Source: Thermoanaerobacterium sp. CMT5567-10
GTDB taxonomy: Bacteria; Bacillota; Thermoanaerobacteria; Thermoanaerobacterales; Thermoanaerobacteraceae
Length of the DNA stretch: 64,000 nucleotides
NCBI RefSeq assembly: GCF_030534315.2
Contig: NZ_CP130558.2
Span: 1,423,501 to 1,487,500, forward strand
Direction: 5' to 3'
Of this stretch, positions 34,458 to 43,665 are shown piece after piece (the stretch's first letter is position 1; every line of letters starts with the position of its first letter). The translations under genes and the position numbers were made by a program. The notes beneath the pieces are model-generated. The model was not told the origin of the DNA and searched no databases. It saw only the letters and a program-made list of their open reading frames with translations.

Positions 34458-35990
34458 TTATATTTTATTTGGTATTATAAGCTTTGAACCTGCCAAAACT
34501 TTTTCTTCTTTCAGATCATTTACCTTAATAATATCTTCCTTAGCAGTCCTATACCGTTTTGCTATATCCCAAAGCTCATCATCTTTTTGAACCATGTATA
34601 TGGTAATGCTGTGCCTGTTTTCCTCGCTTCTAGCTTCATCAATCTCCTTTACGTCTGCTAAAATATCATATCTGCTTATTTTAAATGCATCCACAGTAGC
34701 ATCGACGACAAATTTCAGCTCTGCTTCTTTCATAGCCATTATGTCATACGATATGTGAGTTATCTTTAAATCAATAAAAAGCTCACCATCATCGATAGGC
34801 GCATCTAAAAACGTCTTAAACTGTGCCTCACCTTTAAATGACATCGGATTGCCGTTATCACCTATATACATTATGTTATAATCTATTATACCTTCCAAAA
34901 GCACTTTCCCATCTTTCAAAATATAGTCAGAAAGCACAGGATATGCCACAACATCAATGATTTTTCTTACATTATTTTTAAATTCGACATTTTCTTTGAA
35001 TATAGCTTGTGATTTAAAACGTTCCTGTTGGCTAATTGCCTCAATCGATTCAATTACAGGCTCAACATTTCTCGTTATCCCATAAATATCGACAGGAATT
35101 TCAGTCTCATCCTTCTCTACTACCAGCGCTTCTGTCTTTAAAACTAATTCTATATCGATGATTCTGTTATCACCGTTCTCATCAGACGATATTTCTATAT
35201 TTTTTTCTATTATTCTTTCATAAGTATTGGCACTCATGTAACTTAATGCCCCAGGCACTTCTATAAAATTAGCATAGTTGAGGTCACATTCTTCATATCC
35301 ATACTCGTCTTTTGAATCGCCTTCATATACTACGTATACATGAACACTCCCTTGTATAACTACACGATTATCTGTTATTTTAGGCTCTTCAGGCTTTATA
35401 ACCACATCAGTTTTTAAAATCCTCGATATATTAGGTTCACCATCGGAAATCTTTACCTGTTCTTTCAGAAAAGTCTCTGCGCTGTTTTGACCAACAATAT
35501 TTGATAGCTTAATAGTTTTTTTAAGATATTCTATATCCTCTTCACCTTGAATCCCAACTATCGCTTCCTTCTTTTCCTTATCAAATGCTCTTCCAGATAT
35601 GTTCACTATTACCTTTACATTCATTTTTCGACTGTTAATCAGAGAATAATCAACGTGTTCCACTCTAGCGTTGACAAGTGATATGCATTTGGATTTTGAA
35701 CCGTTAATTTCAAGAAAATGTGTAAAATCAATAGACTTATTAATCCTCATTAGTTTCTTATCTTTATCTGCTGCATAAATGATGTTAAGCCTCAGTTCAC
35801 CGTCAACTTGAATCTTTTCATCGCTTTCTATAACTTCGTTTATTACAGCATCACCTACAACTGCAACTACATTTATGGCATCAGGCATATCTTCTGGTAC
35901 TATTACGTCACTTTCTATAAGTGCCTGACTATCCTCGCCACCTACAAATCTGTCATAACTTATGGAGTTTGTCACTGCCCCCTGCAACAT
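34458..35990 (-). CDS. SPOCS (DUF3794) and LysM domain protein
   Basis: 510-codon soluble protein. Three DUF3794/SPOCS-type repeats can be followed (around residues 30-150, 170-290 and 320-430), each with a pattern like GELRLNIIYAAD, VHVYVVYEGD, GIIDYNIMYIGD and a V-x-G-D/E lead. The last 50 residues are a LysM repeat (YMVQKDDELWDIAKRYRTAK...LAGSKLIIP) that binds N-acetylglucosamine chains. No signal peptide, so it probably acts from the mother cell on the forespore cortex or coat, as for SpoVID/SafA-like proteins. Placed between ispE and veg. Confidence 0.85.
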   Translation of the reverse strand: MLQGAVTNSISYDRFVGGEDSQALIESDVIVPEDMPDAINVVAVVGDAVINEVIESDEKIQVDGELRLNIIYAADKDKKLMRINKSIDFTHFLEINGSKSKCISLVNARVEHVDYSLINSRKMNVKVIVNISGRAFDKEKKEAIVGIQGEEDIEYLKKTIKLSNIVGQNSAETFLKEQVKISDGEPNISRILKTDVVIKPEEPKITDNRVVIQGSVHVYVVYEGDSKDEYGYEECDLNYANFIEVPGALSYMSANTYERIIEKNIEISSDENGDNRIIDIELVLKTEALVVEKDETEIPVDIYGITRNVEPVIESIEAISQQERFKSQAIFKENVEFKNNVRKIIDVVAYPVLSDYILKDGKVLLEGIIDYNIMYIGDNGNPMSFKGEAQFKTFLDAPIDDGELFIDLKITHISYDIMAMKEAELKFVVDATVDAFKISRYDILADVKEIDEARSEENRHSITIYMVQKDDELWDIAKRYRTAKEDIIKVNDLKEEKVLAGSKLIIPNKI

Positions 35991-36104
35991 ACTTTTACCT
36001 CCTCAATATTAAATTTACGGTACTTTATTGCTTAATCCCTTAGAGTAATTTTTATAGATATCTAATATAATAATATAAAAGGAGGTCTTAAAATATGCCA
36101 AAAA

Positions 36105-36127
36105 AACAAAAACCGATAAAAATCGGT
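36105..36127 (-). terminator. Terminator after veg
   Basis: ACCGAT / ATCGGT hairpin followed by TTTTTGTTTTTTTGG on the minus strand. Confidence 0.8.
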
Positions 36128-36132
36128 CTTTG

Positions 36133-36396
36133 TTACATGCAACGTATTTCTTTTTCACCTTTCATCAATGTAAGCTCAACTGTATCCGTTAAAATGTCAG
36201 AATAACTATATGAGACCCTGCGGGTTGCTCCCTGTCCATCTATCACAATAATAAAAATGCTTGGATATGTCTTTTCTAAAAATCCTTCCCGGATTATTGT
36301 CTTCTTTCTTCCACCATTGGTTTTTAGCCGGACTCTTGCGCCAACATGGTCATCCAGCTTCTTTTTTATCTCATGTAGGGCTAATCTATCGGCCAA
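36133..36396 (-). CDS. veg: Veg protein
   Basis: 87-codon small protein of the DUF1021/Veg family, start TTG at 36396 eight bases after AAGGAG. The opening MADRLALHEIKKKLDDHVG, VRLKTNGGRKKTIIREG and SIFIIVIDG are highly typical. In Bacillus Veg stimulates biofilm genes and affects germination; the molecular function is unclear. The yabG-veg neighbourhood is as in Bacillus. Confidence 0.93.
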   Translation of the reverse strand: MADRLALHEIKKKLDDHVGARVRLKTNGGRKKTIIREGFLEKTYPSIFIIVIDGQGATRRVSYSYSDILTDTVELTLMKGEKEIRCM

Positions 36397-36561
36397 TTTT
36401 ATCACTCCTTACACAATTCTGAAAATATTATAACACATTTTTCATTTAATGTCAAATAAAATATATTATTATACCAGCGAAAAAGTAGTTTGTCAACAAA
36501 GTGATTCATGTTTAAAATTGCAAATAAATGCGCAAAATAGAGAAATAAGCGGTATATATTG

Positions 36562-36594
36562 AAAAAAATTAATAGCGAGTCAGTTGACTCGCTA
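36562..36594 (-). terminator. Terminator after yabG
   Basis: Perfect 10-bp stem TAGCGAGTCA / TGACTCGCTA with a two-base loop, followed by TTAATTTTTTT on the minus strand, overlapping the yabG 3' end. Confidence 0.85.
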
Positions 36595-37440
36595 AAATTT
36601 AGCCTTTGGGACTCCATACCTGAATTTCCCCATTGTCTGCAGCCCACCGATGCCTGGTGCACCTGTTATCGTATTTTCAATTAGATCCTCAATTTTCACT
36701 ATTTCATTTATATGAGAATAAGCCACTTTCTCACAAACCAAAACAGGATCGAGGCAATGTATCAATACTCTCTCTGGTGAGCTTGCATAGTTGGCTCCAG
36801 ATGATATTAATGCTTCATAATTTGACTGGCAGGCACCTGCAAAAATGACCAAATCATCTAATGATGGTTCATAATTTCTAGCATTTTTGACAGCCTCTAC
36901 AAAGTATTTTGAATTTCTATAATTGTTTATATCAGAATAATTTCTGCTGTTTTTTACGCCATCATGTCCTGTTAACACCAATATATCTGGTCTGTATTTA
37001 CTTAAAAGACTTACTACTTTGTCCGGTTGTTCTTTTTCATCTACAATTTCTCCATGTGCTTCTATACTTGCCCTTTTGTAAGCATCTAAACATATATTTA
37101 AATATCCTTCATCACTATCAATATGAAGAACGGTACCTGGTTTGCCATAAGGCTCATTTCGGTTTGACCGCATCATTTTAGGCCTTTTTAAATCTTTTGA
37201 TTGAGCGATTTTTTTTATAAGATAATTTGCTTTCCTCTGATACGGCTCGTCGTATTCGTTTATTCTCGTTAAGGAAGCCGGCATAAGATCATCTTCGGGC
37301 GCATCAGCAACTATCCGCATATTAAGTCCATGTAGTAGATAATGCTTTGTGCCTCTATTTTCTATGACATCTATAACTTTAAACAGCAAATCAAAACCGT
37401 GTGATTTCCTTACTACTATGTCATTAACCTTAAAAGACAT
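36592..37440 (-). CDS. yabG: Sporulation-specific protease YabG
   Basis: 282-codon cysteine protease that trims spore coat proteins in the mother cell. MSFKVNDIVVRKSHGFDLLFKV, VLHIDSDEGYLN, DILVLTGHDGVK and VIFAGACQSNYEALI mark the YabG family; the His of GHDG and Cys of GACQS are likely catalytic. GGGGGG lies upstream of ATG 37440. Near full family length. Confidence 0.93.
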   Translation of the reverse strand: MSFKVNDIVVRKSHGFDLLFKVIDVIENRGTKHYLLHGLNMRIVADAPEDDLMPASLTRINEYDEPYQRKANYLIKKIAQSKDLKRPKMMRSNRNEPYGKPGTVLHIDSDEGYLNICLDAYKRASIEAHGEIVDEKEQPDKVVSLLSKYRPDILVLTGHDGVKNSRNYSDINNYRNSKYFVEAVKNARNYEPSLDDLVIFAGACQSNYEALISSGANYASSPERVLIHCLDPVLVCEKVAYSHINEIVKIEDLIENTITGAPGIGGLQTMGKFRYGVPKAKF

Positions 37441-37513
37441 AAAGATCCCCCCACAACATTATAGTCATACTTCATATACTATAATATGCAGGGTTCTATA
37501 TACTTGTTATATA

Positions 37514-38065
37514 CTATTCTTCCATTTGTTTTCCTAAAAAAGTTGCTGCCGTTTCTGCAATTTTAGCTTCAACTTCAGTTAATACAACACCACTTTCTCT
37601 TGTGAAGATTATGACAGTACCAATCGTATCTCCCCGTGAAATAATAGGTACAATAACCTGTGATACTGGCATAAATTCTTGTCCTTCGGCGATAGCAATA
37701 GAGCCTTTATCTTTGCCTTCACCGAGAATAACTGTTCTCTTTTCTTCCATATATTTTTCTAGCTCCGAACTTATAGGTTTATCTATCAATTCTTTTTTAG
37801 GCATTCCTGCAACAGCTATAACATTGTCACCATCTGTTATGCATACAGGCTGTTTTGTTGATTGATATATGCTGTCTGCATATTCTTGTGCAAAATCTCC
37901 AAGTTCACTTATAGGAGAATACTTCTTTAATATTATTTCACCTTCTCTGTCAGTGAAAATCTCTAACGGATCACCTTCTCTAATCCTCAATGTTCTTCTT
38001 ATTTCCTTTGGAATGACAACTCTTCCAAGGTCGTCTATTCTTCTAACAATTCCAGTCGCTTTCAA
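37514..38065 (-). CDS. spoVT: Stage V sporulation protein T
   Basis: 183-codon AbrB-type regulator active in the forespore under sigma-G. The N-terminal SpoVT-AbrB swapped-hairpin domain (KATGIVRRIDDLGRVVIPKE, RTLRIREGDPLEIF) is followed by a GAF-like domain (QPVCITDGDNVIAVAG, VIFTRESGVVLTEVEAKIAET). The start is TTG at 38065, eight bases after GGAGG, which gives the usual MKATGIVRR N terminus; the frame is open further up to 38101 without a site. Confidence 0.96.
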   Translation of the reverse strand: MKATGIVRRIDDLGRVVIPKEIRRTLRIREGDPLEIFTDREGEIILKKYSPISELGDFAQEYADSIYQSTKQPVCITDGDNVIAVAGMPKKELIDKPISSELEKYMEEKRTVILGEGKDKGSIAIAEGQEFMPVSQVIVPIISRGDTIGTVIIFTRESGVVLTEVEAKIAETAATFLGKQMEE

Positions 38066-38136
38066 ATTATGTACCTCCATTTCCTGAAATTTTAAGTTCA
38101 AGATTAGTATTTATGTATTACCATAATTTTATACAT

Positions 38137-38164
38137 AAAAAAGACACTTAGAAGTGTCTTTTTT
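38137..38164. terminator. Bidirectional terminator hairpin
   Basis: AAAAAGACACTT / AGTGTCTTTTTT, a near-symmetrical 9- to 12-bp stem with A/T runs on both sides, so it can work on either strand. Confidence 0.7.
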
Positions 38165-38309
38165 AGTGAACAAGAATTAAAAAAAAATTTATAAAAATAT
38201 CTGGGAACCATTCGATAGCGTACTTTAAGATTTCATTTCAATATCCATTTCAAGCACTTCCTCCGTGTTTCTGTTGTTTCTTATTTGTTTTATGAGATAT
38301 TAAGACACA

Positions 38310-38346
38310 AAAAGGAATACAGTGTCAAAACTATATTCCTTTTTTT
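38310..38346. terminator. Bidirectional terminator hairpin
   Basis: GGAATA / TATTCC stem with a 14-base loop, flanked by five A on the left and seven T on the right. It insulates the small-peptide transcript that starts at about 38405. Confidence 0.65.
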
Positions 38347-38370
38347 ATGCAGAATTTTTATTAGAAAATG

Positions 38371-38399
38371 TTGACAAAATATAGTAGATAATGTATAAT
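38371..38399 (+). promoter_or_regulatory. Perfect-consensus sigma-A promoter
   Basis: TTGACA (38371-38376), 17-base spacer, TATAAT (38394-38399): both hexamers match the consensus exactly. It would drive the small membrane peptide at 38447 and stop at the hairpin 38674-38704, a transcript of about 295 nt. Confidence 0.85.
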
Positions 38400-38446
38400 C
38401 AACAAAAAATGGCGGAGGGGTACTAAAGGTAAAGAAGGGGTTAAAA

Positions 38447-38557
38447 ATGATATTTAAACTTTTTTCTATTATTATTCAAATAATAAATGTCATAAGTTTA
38501 ATTTTTATTATCTATCTATTATATAAAATTTTCTTATATTTTTCTAAAAAGGATTAA
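38447..38557 (+). CDS. Small hydrophobic peptide, 36 aa, under a consensus promoter
   Basis: ATG at 38447 follows AAGAAGGGG by six bases and opens a 36-codon frame ending at TAA 38555-38557. Apart from MIFKLF at the start and FSKKD at the end, it is almost entirely hydrophobic (IIIQIINVISLIFIIYLL), so it is a single membrane span with a basic tail. It has its own consensus promoter and a strong terminator 120 bases beyond the stop. I do not recognise it. The build (short, hydrophobic, basic tail, own short transcript) resembles type I toxin peptides, but no antisense RNA promoter of good quality was found on the minus strand. Confidence 0.6.
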   Translation: MIFKLFSIIIQIINVISLIFIIYLLYKIFLYFSKKD

Positions 38558-38833
38558 ATACATTAAAATTTTCTTGTTCGTTTACGGAGAAAAAATACGG
38601 CTTATCTTCAACTGAATTTAGCAATATCTTTAAGAAAGAACTTTATAGAACTGGAAAATATATAGTTGAAAACCTGGGCAAATTTTGCCCAGGTTTTTGC
38701 GTCCAAAAAGTTGCGAAGAAAGTAGTTTTATACTGTAGTTATGATTTTCCCATTTCAAATCTTGATAGCAAGAAATTTATAATCCTGCCAAAACCTTTCT
38801 ACGCTTATCTCTGGCATGCACCAAAGGGGAATG
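38558..38833 (+). other. Gene-free stretch with an open frame lacking a start
   Basis: A frame on the plus strand stays open from about 38548 to a TAA at 38841, about 95 codons with protein-like composition (FTEKKYGLSSTEFSNIFKKE, later FYAYLWHAPKGNVKQ), but no ATG, GTG or TTG in frame and a terminator hairpin inside it. It may be the remnant of a lost gene or chance. Confidence 0.3.
38674..38704 (+). terminator. Terminator of the small-peptide transcript
   Basis: AACCTGGGCA / TGCCCAGGTT stem, then TTTTTG on the plus strand. On the minus strand it would offer GGTTTTCAAC after prsA, a poorer tail. Confidence 0.85.
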
Positions 38834-39739
38834 TTAAACAGTAACTTTTATGTTTTGCGGAAACTTCTCAATCTTTGCTGCCTTTTTTAGAGCTTCTGAT
38901 TTTTGATTAAATATATCCTGCTTTTTATTGTTTTCTAAATATGTTATTATACTACTTTTTACATCGTTAAAAGATTTTATAGATTTACCCTCTGACTTTA
39001 TTATATGATATCCGTACTGTGTCTTTACAGGCTTCGATATTTCTCCGGAATTTAAGGCAAATGCTGCATCTTCAAATTCCTGCACCATAGTGCCTCTAGG
39101 AAACTCCCCTAATTCACCACCATTATCTTTTGTAGATGTGTCTATTGAATACTGCTTTGCAAGTTCTGCAAAATTGGCACCATTTTTAAGCTTGTCATAT
39201 ATCTCATTGGCAGTTTTCTCATCAGAAACCAATATATGGCTGGCTTTCACAACTTCAAACTGGCTTTTATTATCGTTGTAATATTTTTCTGCTTCACTAT
39301 CAGTGACTTTTACACCTTTCGTCCAGCTATCAATCAGTTTATTTACAAGAACATTATCTTTGGCTGTCTCTTTCGTCACATTGCTATTTGTGGCCTTTTC
39401 TGAATTGTATTCATCAGTTATTTCTTTGTCTGTTGCAGTAATCTTTTCTTTCTCAGCTTCTTTTATCAAAAGTTTCTCCAAGATAAGATTATCTAAAACA
39501 GAATTTTTTACAACATCAATAAACTTCTGCTCATTATAGTTTTGATTCCAGATATCCTTTGTATACTGTGGATCGCTTTCTATCTGTGTCTTTACCTGGT
39601 TAAACGAATCCTGATATTCTTTTAATGTTATAACTTGATCATCAACTTTTGCGACAATGTTTTTATTTACACCACAGGATGTCAAAGTAGTAAGTGCCAA
39701 TGTTAACGCCAAAACAGCGCCTAATCTCTTAAACTTCAA
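38834..39739 (-). CDS. prsA: PrsA-type foldase lipoprotein (parvulin peptidyl-prolyl isomerase)
   Basis: About 301 codons. A lipoprotein signal (KFKRLGAVLALTLALTTLTSC) gives a membrane-anchored outside chaperone. An N-terminal SurA-like helical part is followed by the parvulin domain (VVKASHILVSDEKTANEIYD, LAKQYSIDTSTKDNGGELGE, FPRGTMVQEFEDAAFAL, KTQYGYHIIKSEG). It helps exported proteins fold. I prefer TTG 39739, nine bases after AAAGG; an ATG three codons upstream (39748) overlaps the ribosome site. It follows mfd. Confidence 0.9.
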   Translation of the reverse strand: MKFKRLGAVLALTLALTTLTSCGVNKNIVAKVDDQVITLKEYQDSFNQVKTQIESDPQYTKDIWNQNYNEQKFIDVVKNSVLDNLILEKLLIKEAEKEKITATDKEITDEYNSEKATNSNVTKETAKDNVLVNKLIDSWTKGVKVTDSEAEKYYNDNKSQFEVVKASHILVSDEKTANEIYDKLKNGANFAELAKQYSIDTSTKDNGGELGEFPRGTMVQEFEDAAFALNSGEISKPVKTQYGYHIIKSEGKSIKSFNDVKSSIITYLENNKKQDIFNQKSEALKKAAKIEKFPQNIKVTV

Positions 39740-39790
39740 AGTATTCATCCTTTCATCTTAACAAATTTATATACTCATTATATATCAGTT

Positions 39791-42700
39791 TTAGTTAATC
39801 TGCAAACATTTAATTTTGTTAACAAGATTAATCAATTCTTTCAACACGTTTTCCTTTTTATTGTACTTGTAGGTTATATATGGTGGAGCCTGCCCTGAAA
39901 ACATAATCCTTCCTCTGAACTCATTCACTAACGTATCTACAATTCCAGAATTTATAGATTTAGAATCTTTAAACTTCAATATTATTGATGTACCCCTTTC
40001 TGAAATCTCTAATATGTTTGCATCCCTTGCTAGTGCTTTCAAATAAGCCACATCGATAAGAGCTTCTACGGCTTTTGGATACTCTTTAAATCTGTCTATA
40101 AGTTCGTCTTTTATATCTTCTACGTCCTTTTCATTTTCGATTGAAGAAATCTTTTTGTACATTTCAAGCCTCTGATTTTCATCTTCAATGTATTCTTTAT
40201 CTATATACGCACTTACTTTAATGTCAATGGTAGTATTTGGCTTCTCATCTTCAACTTCGCCTTTTAAACCTTTTATGGCTTCATCCAAAAGCCTTAGATA
40301 CATGTCATATCCTATTGCATCTATATGTCCATGTTGTTCAGCCCCCAAAAGATTTCCTGCACCTCTTATTTCAAGATCCCTCATGGCAATTTTAAATCCC
40401 GAGCCAAACTCCGTAAACTCTTTTATAGCTTCCAATCTTTTTTCTGCAACTTCAGTAATAACTTTATCTTTTCTATAAGTAAAATAAGCATACGCCAATC
40501 TATTGGATCTGCCTACTCTGCCTCTTAACTGATACAGTTGCGATAGGCCCATCCTGTCGGAATCGTAGACTATAATTGTATTAACATTTGGTATATCAAG
40601 GCCTGTTTCAATTATTGTTGTACATACCAATATGTCGTAATCACCATTTAAAAATCCAATCATTATATTCTCCAGCTTGCCTTCCTCCATCTGACCATGT
40701 GCTACAGCTACCCGTGCGTTAGGAACCAGTTCTTTTATGATAGAAGCCATTCTTTCAATACCTTCTATCCTGTTATAGACGAAATAAACTTGTCCTCCTC
40801 GTCCTAGTTCTCTCAAAATGGCATCTCTTATGAGATCTTCATTAAATTCAACAACGTACGTTTGGACAGGGTACCTGTCTTCTGGAGGATTTTCTATTAC
40901 GCTCATATCTCTTATACCGATTAGGGACATATGCAACGTCCTGGGAATTGGTGTTGCTGACAGAGACAACACATCAATATTCTCCTTTAACTTTTTAATT
41001 TTCTCCTTATGTTTGACACCAAATCTCTGTTCTTCATCGATAATTAAAAGACCTAAGTCTTTAAACTTTACATCATTTTGCAAAATCTTATGAGTCCCAA
41101 CAAGTATGTCAATAGTTCCCTCTGCCAGTGACTTTATAATCTGTGATTGTTCCTTATAGCTTCTAAACCGTGACAACATTTCTATCTTCACTGGAAAATC
41201 CTTAAATCTTTGTACAAAATTATTATAGTGCTGTTCAGCCAATATAGTTGTCGGGCATAAAAAAGCCACCTGCTTTCCATCAGCTACAGCTTTAAAAGCA
41301 GCCCTTAATGCAACTTCTGTCTTTCCATATCCCACATCACCACAAAGCAATCTGTCCATTGGCTTGTCGCTTTCCATGTCTTTTTTTATTTCTTCTATAC
41401 ACCTTAGTTGGTCTTCCGTCTCTTCGTATGGAAACCTCTCTTCAAAATCCTTTTGCCATGGTGTATCCTTTGAAAAAGCATATCCCTTCATCGTCTGCCT
41501 TTTGGCGTAAAGCTTAATCAGATCCTTTGCCAGATCTTCCACGGCTTTTTTGGCCTTTTTCTTAAGCTTGGACCATTCATTTCCACCCAGCTTATTAAGC
41601 TTTGGCGGTTTATCCTCAGGACCTATATACTTTTGTATCAAATCCAGTTGATCGACTGGTATAAATAGCTTGTCATCTCCCGCATATTTTATCTTAAGAT
41701 AATCCTTCGTAACACCATCAAAAGTTATTTTTTCTATTCCTTCATACTTTCCTATACCGTAATTGACATGTACTACGTATGATCCAACTGTAAGTTCTGT
41801 AAAATTCTTTATGCGGTTCCCATTTTTCACTTTAAACGATTTTCTTGGTTTTCTAGACTGTCCGAAAATCTCAACGTCGCTTATTAATGCAAATTTTGCA
41901 TCTACGTATTCAAATCCCTTGCTGATAGTCCCTGGGTATATCAAAATGCCTCCATCGGGAATATTGTATTCCTCATCATCAACTATAGGGACATCTAATC
42001 CATAACTTATCAGGGAATCTCTTAATATCCTTCCTCTTTCTAAATTGCTTGAAAGCATTACAACTTTATACCCGGACTTTCTGTAGAATTTTATATCGTC
42101 TACCAGCAGTTCAAGCTTACCATGAAAAGGATGCATCGATCTTGATACAAAATTAACAATACTTCTAACTTCAATATTCGCATCAGATTTTACTATAGTA
42201 TTCATCAAAATCAGCGATTTGCCTGAAAGCTTCTTTAATATATCATCATAACTAAATAAAAGATTCGACTGCTCCGGCAAAACCTCACCAGATAAAAGCA
42301 ACGATTTGAAATTCTCGTTAAACTCAGTCAAAATATTTGATGCTCTCTCTTTCACTCTTATATTTTCATCTAATATAATAAATGCATCGTCAAAATAATC
42401 CACAATGGAATAAAGTCTATCATAGAAAAAGCTTATTAATTCTCCTATATTTGGCACACTTTTGGTCTCGCTGATATTTTCCATGATTTCATCAAATTTC
42501 TTCTTAATCTTTTCCGCTCTTCCACTGTGAGTTTCTTTTATCTTTGAAACATACGAATTCACATTGCTGCTGAGATTTTCCATGCCCTTTTTGATGTTTT
42601 CGTCTTCCAGTATAAACTCTCTGGCAGGAAATAGCTCTACCTCACTTAGATTATTTAAAGATCTCTGAGTAAAAACATCAAAACTCCTAATAGAGTCAAT

Positions 42701-43291
42701 TACATCATCAAAAAGCTCTATCCTAAAACCTTCATCTTCCATCGGTGAAAAAAAATCTATTATGCCACCTCGTATGCTGAACTGTCCTTTCCCTTCCACC
42801 ATAGGTACTCTTTCGTAACCCATCGTTACTAAAGATGAAGATAATTCCTCTAAATCAATAATATCCCCAACTTTATATTTGCGTCTATATCTCAAAAAAA
42901 TATCCTTAGAGGCAACTTTATTCAATACTCCGTCTATTGAAGCGACAAACGCAGATGGTTTATCGTCAATAATTTTTTTCACAGCAATAAGCCTTTTCCC
43001 GATAAGGTCAAGGCTTGACGCATCAACTTTATAGAAAAGGGCATCTCTGGATGGTATCAGGTAAGCATCACCATTTAAAAAAGAAATTAAGTCTTCATAG
43101 ATAGCCCTTGCTTCTACATCATCGTACGTTATAAACAGCACCTTCTTATTCAGCTTCTTTATGATATAATGGGCAATATGAGCTTTTTGAGAATCTGTTA
43201 GTCCATATATTAATAAGGGCATCCTCTCTTTCTCAATAGCCTCATCAATTTCCGCAATCTCTTTTAAATTTTCTATGGGCTTTATAAACAA
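39791..43291 (-). CDS. mfd: Transcription-repair coupling factor
   Basis: 1166-codon DNA translocase that removes stalled RNA polymerase and recruits UvrA. The UvrB-like N-terminal part (GGIIDFFSPMEDEGFRIELF), the RNA-polymerase-interacting CarD-like domain (GSYVVHVNYGIGKYEGI), and the RecG-like helicase with Walker A LCGDVGYGKTEVALRAA, DEEQRFGVKHKE, SATPIPRTLHMS and QLRGRVGRSNR are all clear, as is the C-terminal TRCF domain. The start is probably TTG 43291 with GAGG eight bases upstream. Full length. Confidence 0.97.
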   Translation of the reverse strand: MFIKPIENLKEIAEIDEAIEKERMPLLIYGLTDSQKAHIAHYIIKKLNKKVLFITYDDVEARAIYEDLISFLNGDAYLIPSRDALFYKVDASSLDLIGKRLIAVKKIIDDKPSAFVASIDGVLNKVASKDIFLRYRRKYKVGDIIDLEELSSSLVTMGYERVPMVEGKGQFSIRGGIIDFFSPMEDEGFRIELFDDVIDSIRSFDVFTQRSLNNLSEVELFPAREFILEDENIKKGMENLSSNVNSYVSKIKETHSGRAEKIKKKFDEIMENISETKSVPNIGELISFFYDRLYSIVDYFDDAFIILDENIRVKERASNILTEFNENFKSLLLSGEVLPEQSNLLFSYDDILKKLSGKSLILMNTIVKSDANIEVRSIVNFVSRSMHPFHGKLELLVDDIKFYRKSGYKVVMLSSNLERGRILRDSLISYGLDVPIVDDEEYNIPDGGILIYPGTISKGFEYVDAKFALISDVEIFGQSRKPRKSFKVKNGNRIKNFTELTVGSYVVHVNYGIGKYEGIEKITFDGVTKDYLKIKYAGDDKLFIPVDQLDLIQKYIGPEDKPPKLNKLGGNEWSKLKKKAKKAVEDLAKDLIKLYAKRQTMKGYAFSKDTPWQKDFEERFPYEETEDQLRCIEEIKKDMESDKPMDRLLCGDVGYGKTEVALRAAFKAVADGKQVAFLCPTTILAEQHYNNFVQRFKDFPVKIEMLSRFRSYKEQSQIIKSLAEGTIDILVGTHKILQNDVKFKDLGLLIIDEEQRFGVKHKEKIKKLKENIDVLSLSATPIPRTLHMSLIGIRDMSVIENPPEDRYPVQTYVVEFNEDLIRDAILRELGRGGQVYFVYNRIEGIERMASIIKELVPNARVAVAHGQMEEGKLENIMIGFLNGDYDILVCTTIIETGLDIPNVNTIIVYDSDRMGLSQLYQLRGRVGRSNRLAYAYFTYRKDKVITEVAEKRLEAIKEFTEFGSGFKIAMRDLEIRGAGNLLGAEQHGHIDAIGYDMYLRLLDEAIKGLKGEVEDEKPNTTIDIKVSAYIDKEYIEDENQRLEMYKKISSIENEKDVEDIKDELIDRFKEYPKAVEALIDVAYLKALARDANILEISERGTSIILKFKDSKSINSGIVDTLVNEFRGRIMFSGQAPPYITYKYNKKENVLKELINLVNKIKCLQIN

Positions 43292-43296
43292 TACAA

Positions 43297-43665
43297 TCAC
43301 CTCAACATAAACCTATTCCAGTACCCATGAATGATAGATGTAATAATAATTGATGTATATATGTTTACATATATCAATATATAATATGCAATAGCTCCAA
43401 ATATAAGATGAGTAATAATGCTTAAAACTGATGCCCTAAAATTTACTTCTTTAGGTGATACAATAAAATCGTTCAATGACTCCACAACGCCAAATATGAA
43501 ATGGGCACCAATTATGCTGCCAAAAATGTACCCCATGATAGTTTTTGACGATTCTTCAATAATTGGCACGCCGTATACAACTGCTTTATCTCCATATAAA
43601 TCTACGACAAATTTATTTAGAAAATATGATAAAAAAACGCTTATCAATCCGCCTATAATAAACAT
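43297..43665 (-). CDS. Small membrane protein between pth and mfd, PrsW-like motifs
   Basis: 122-codon protein with four predicted spans. It has PIIEESSKTIMGYIFG (an EExxK-like motif), HFIFGVVESLNDF, and two more histidines in late spans (IITHLIFGAIAYY, IIHGYWNRF), the order of motifs found in PrsW-type intramembrane proteases though much shorter. That likeness is suggestive only. It overlaps the pth 3' end by 13 bases and its stop is next to the mfd start, so it belongs to the pth-mfd operon in the place where Bacillus has the small gene fin. Confidence 0.55.
   Translation of the reverse strand: MFIIGGLISVFLSYFLNKFVVDLYGDKAVVYGVPIIEESSKTIMGYIFGSIIGAHFIFGVVESLNDFIVSPKEVNFRASVLSIITHLIFGAIAYYILIYVNIYTSIIITSIIHGYWNRFMLR

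Noticed and set aside
36402..36662. 86-codon open frame on the minus strand between veg and yabG
   Set aside because: It starts inside yabG and runs through the yabG terminator; composition is not protein-like.
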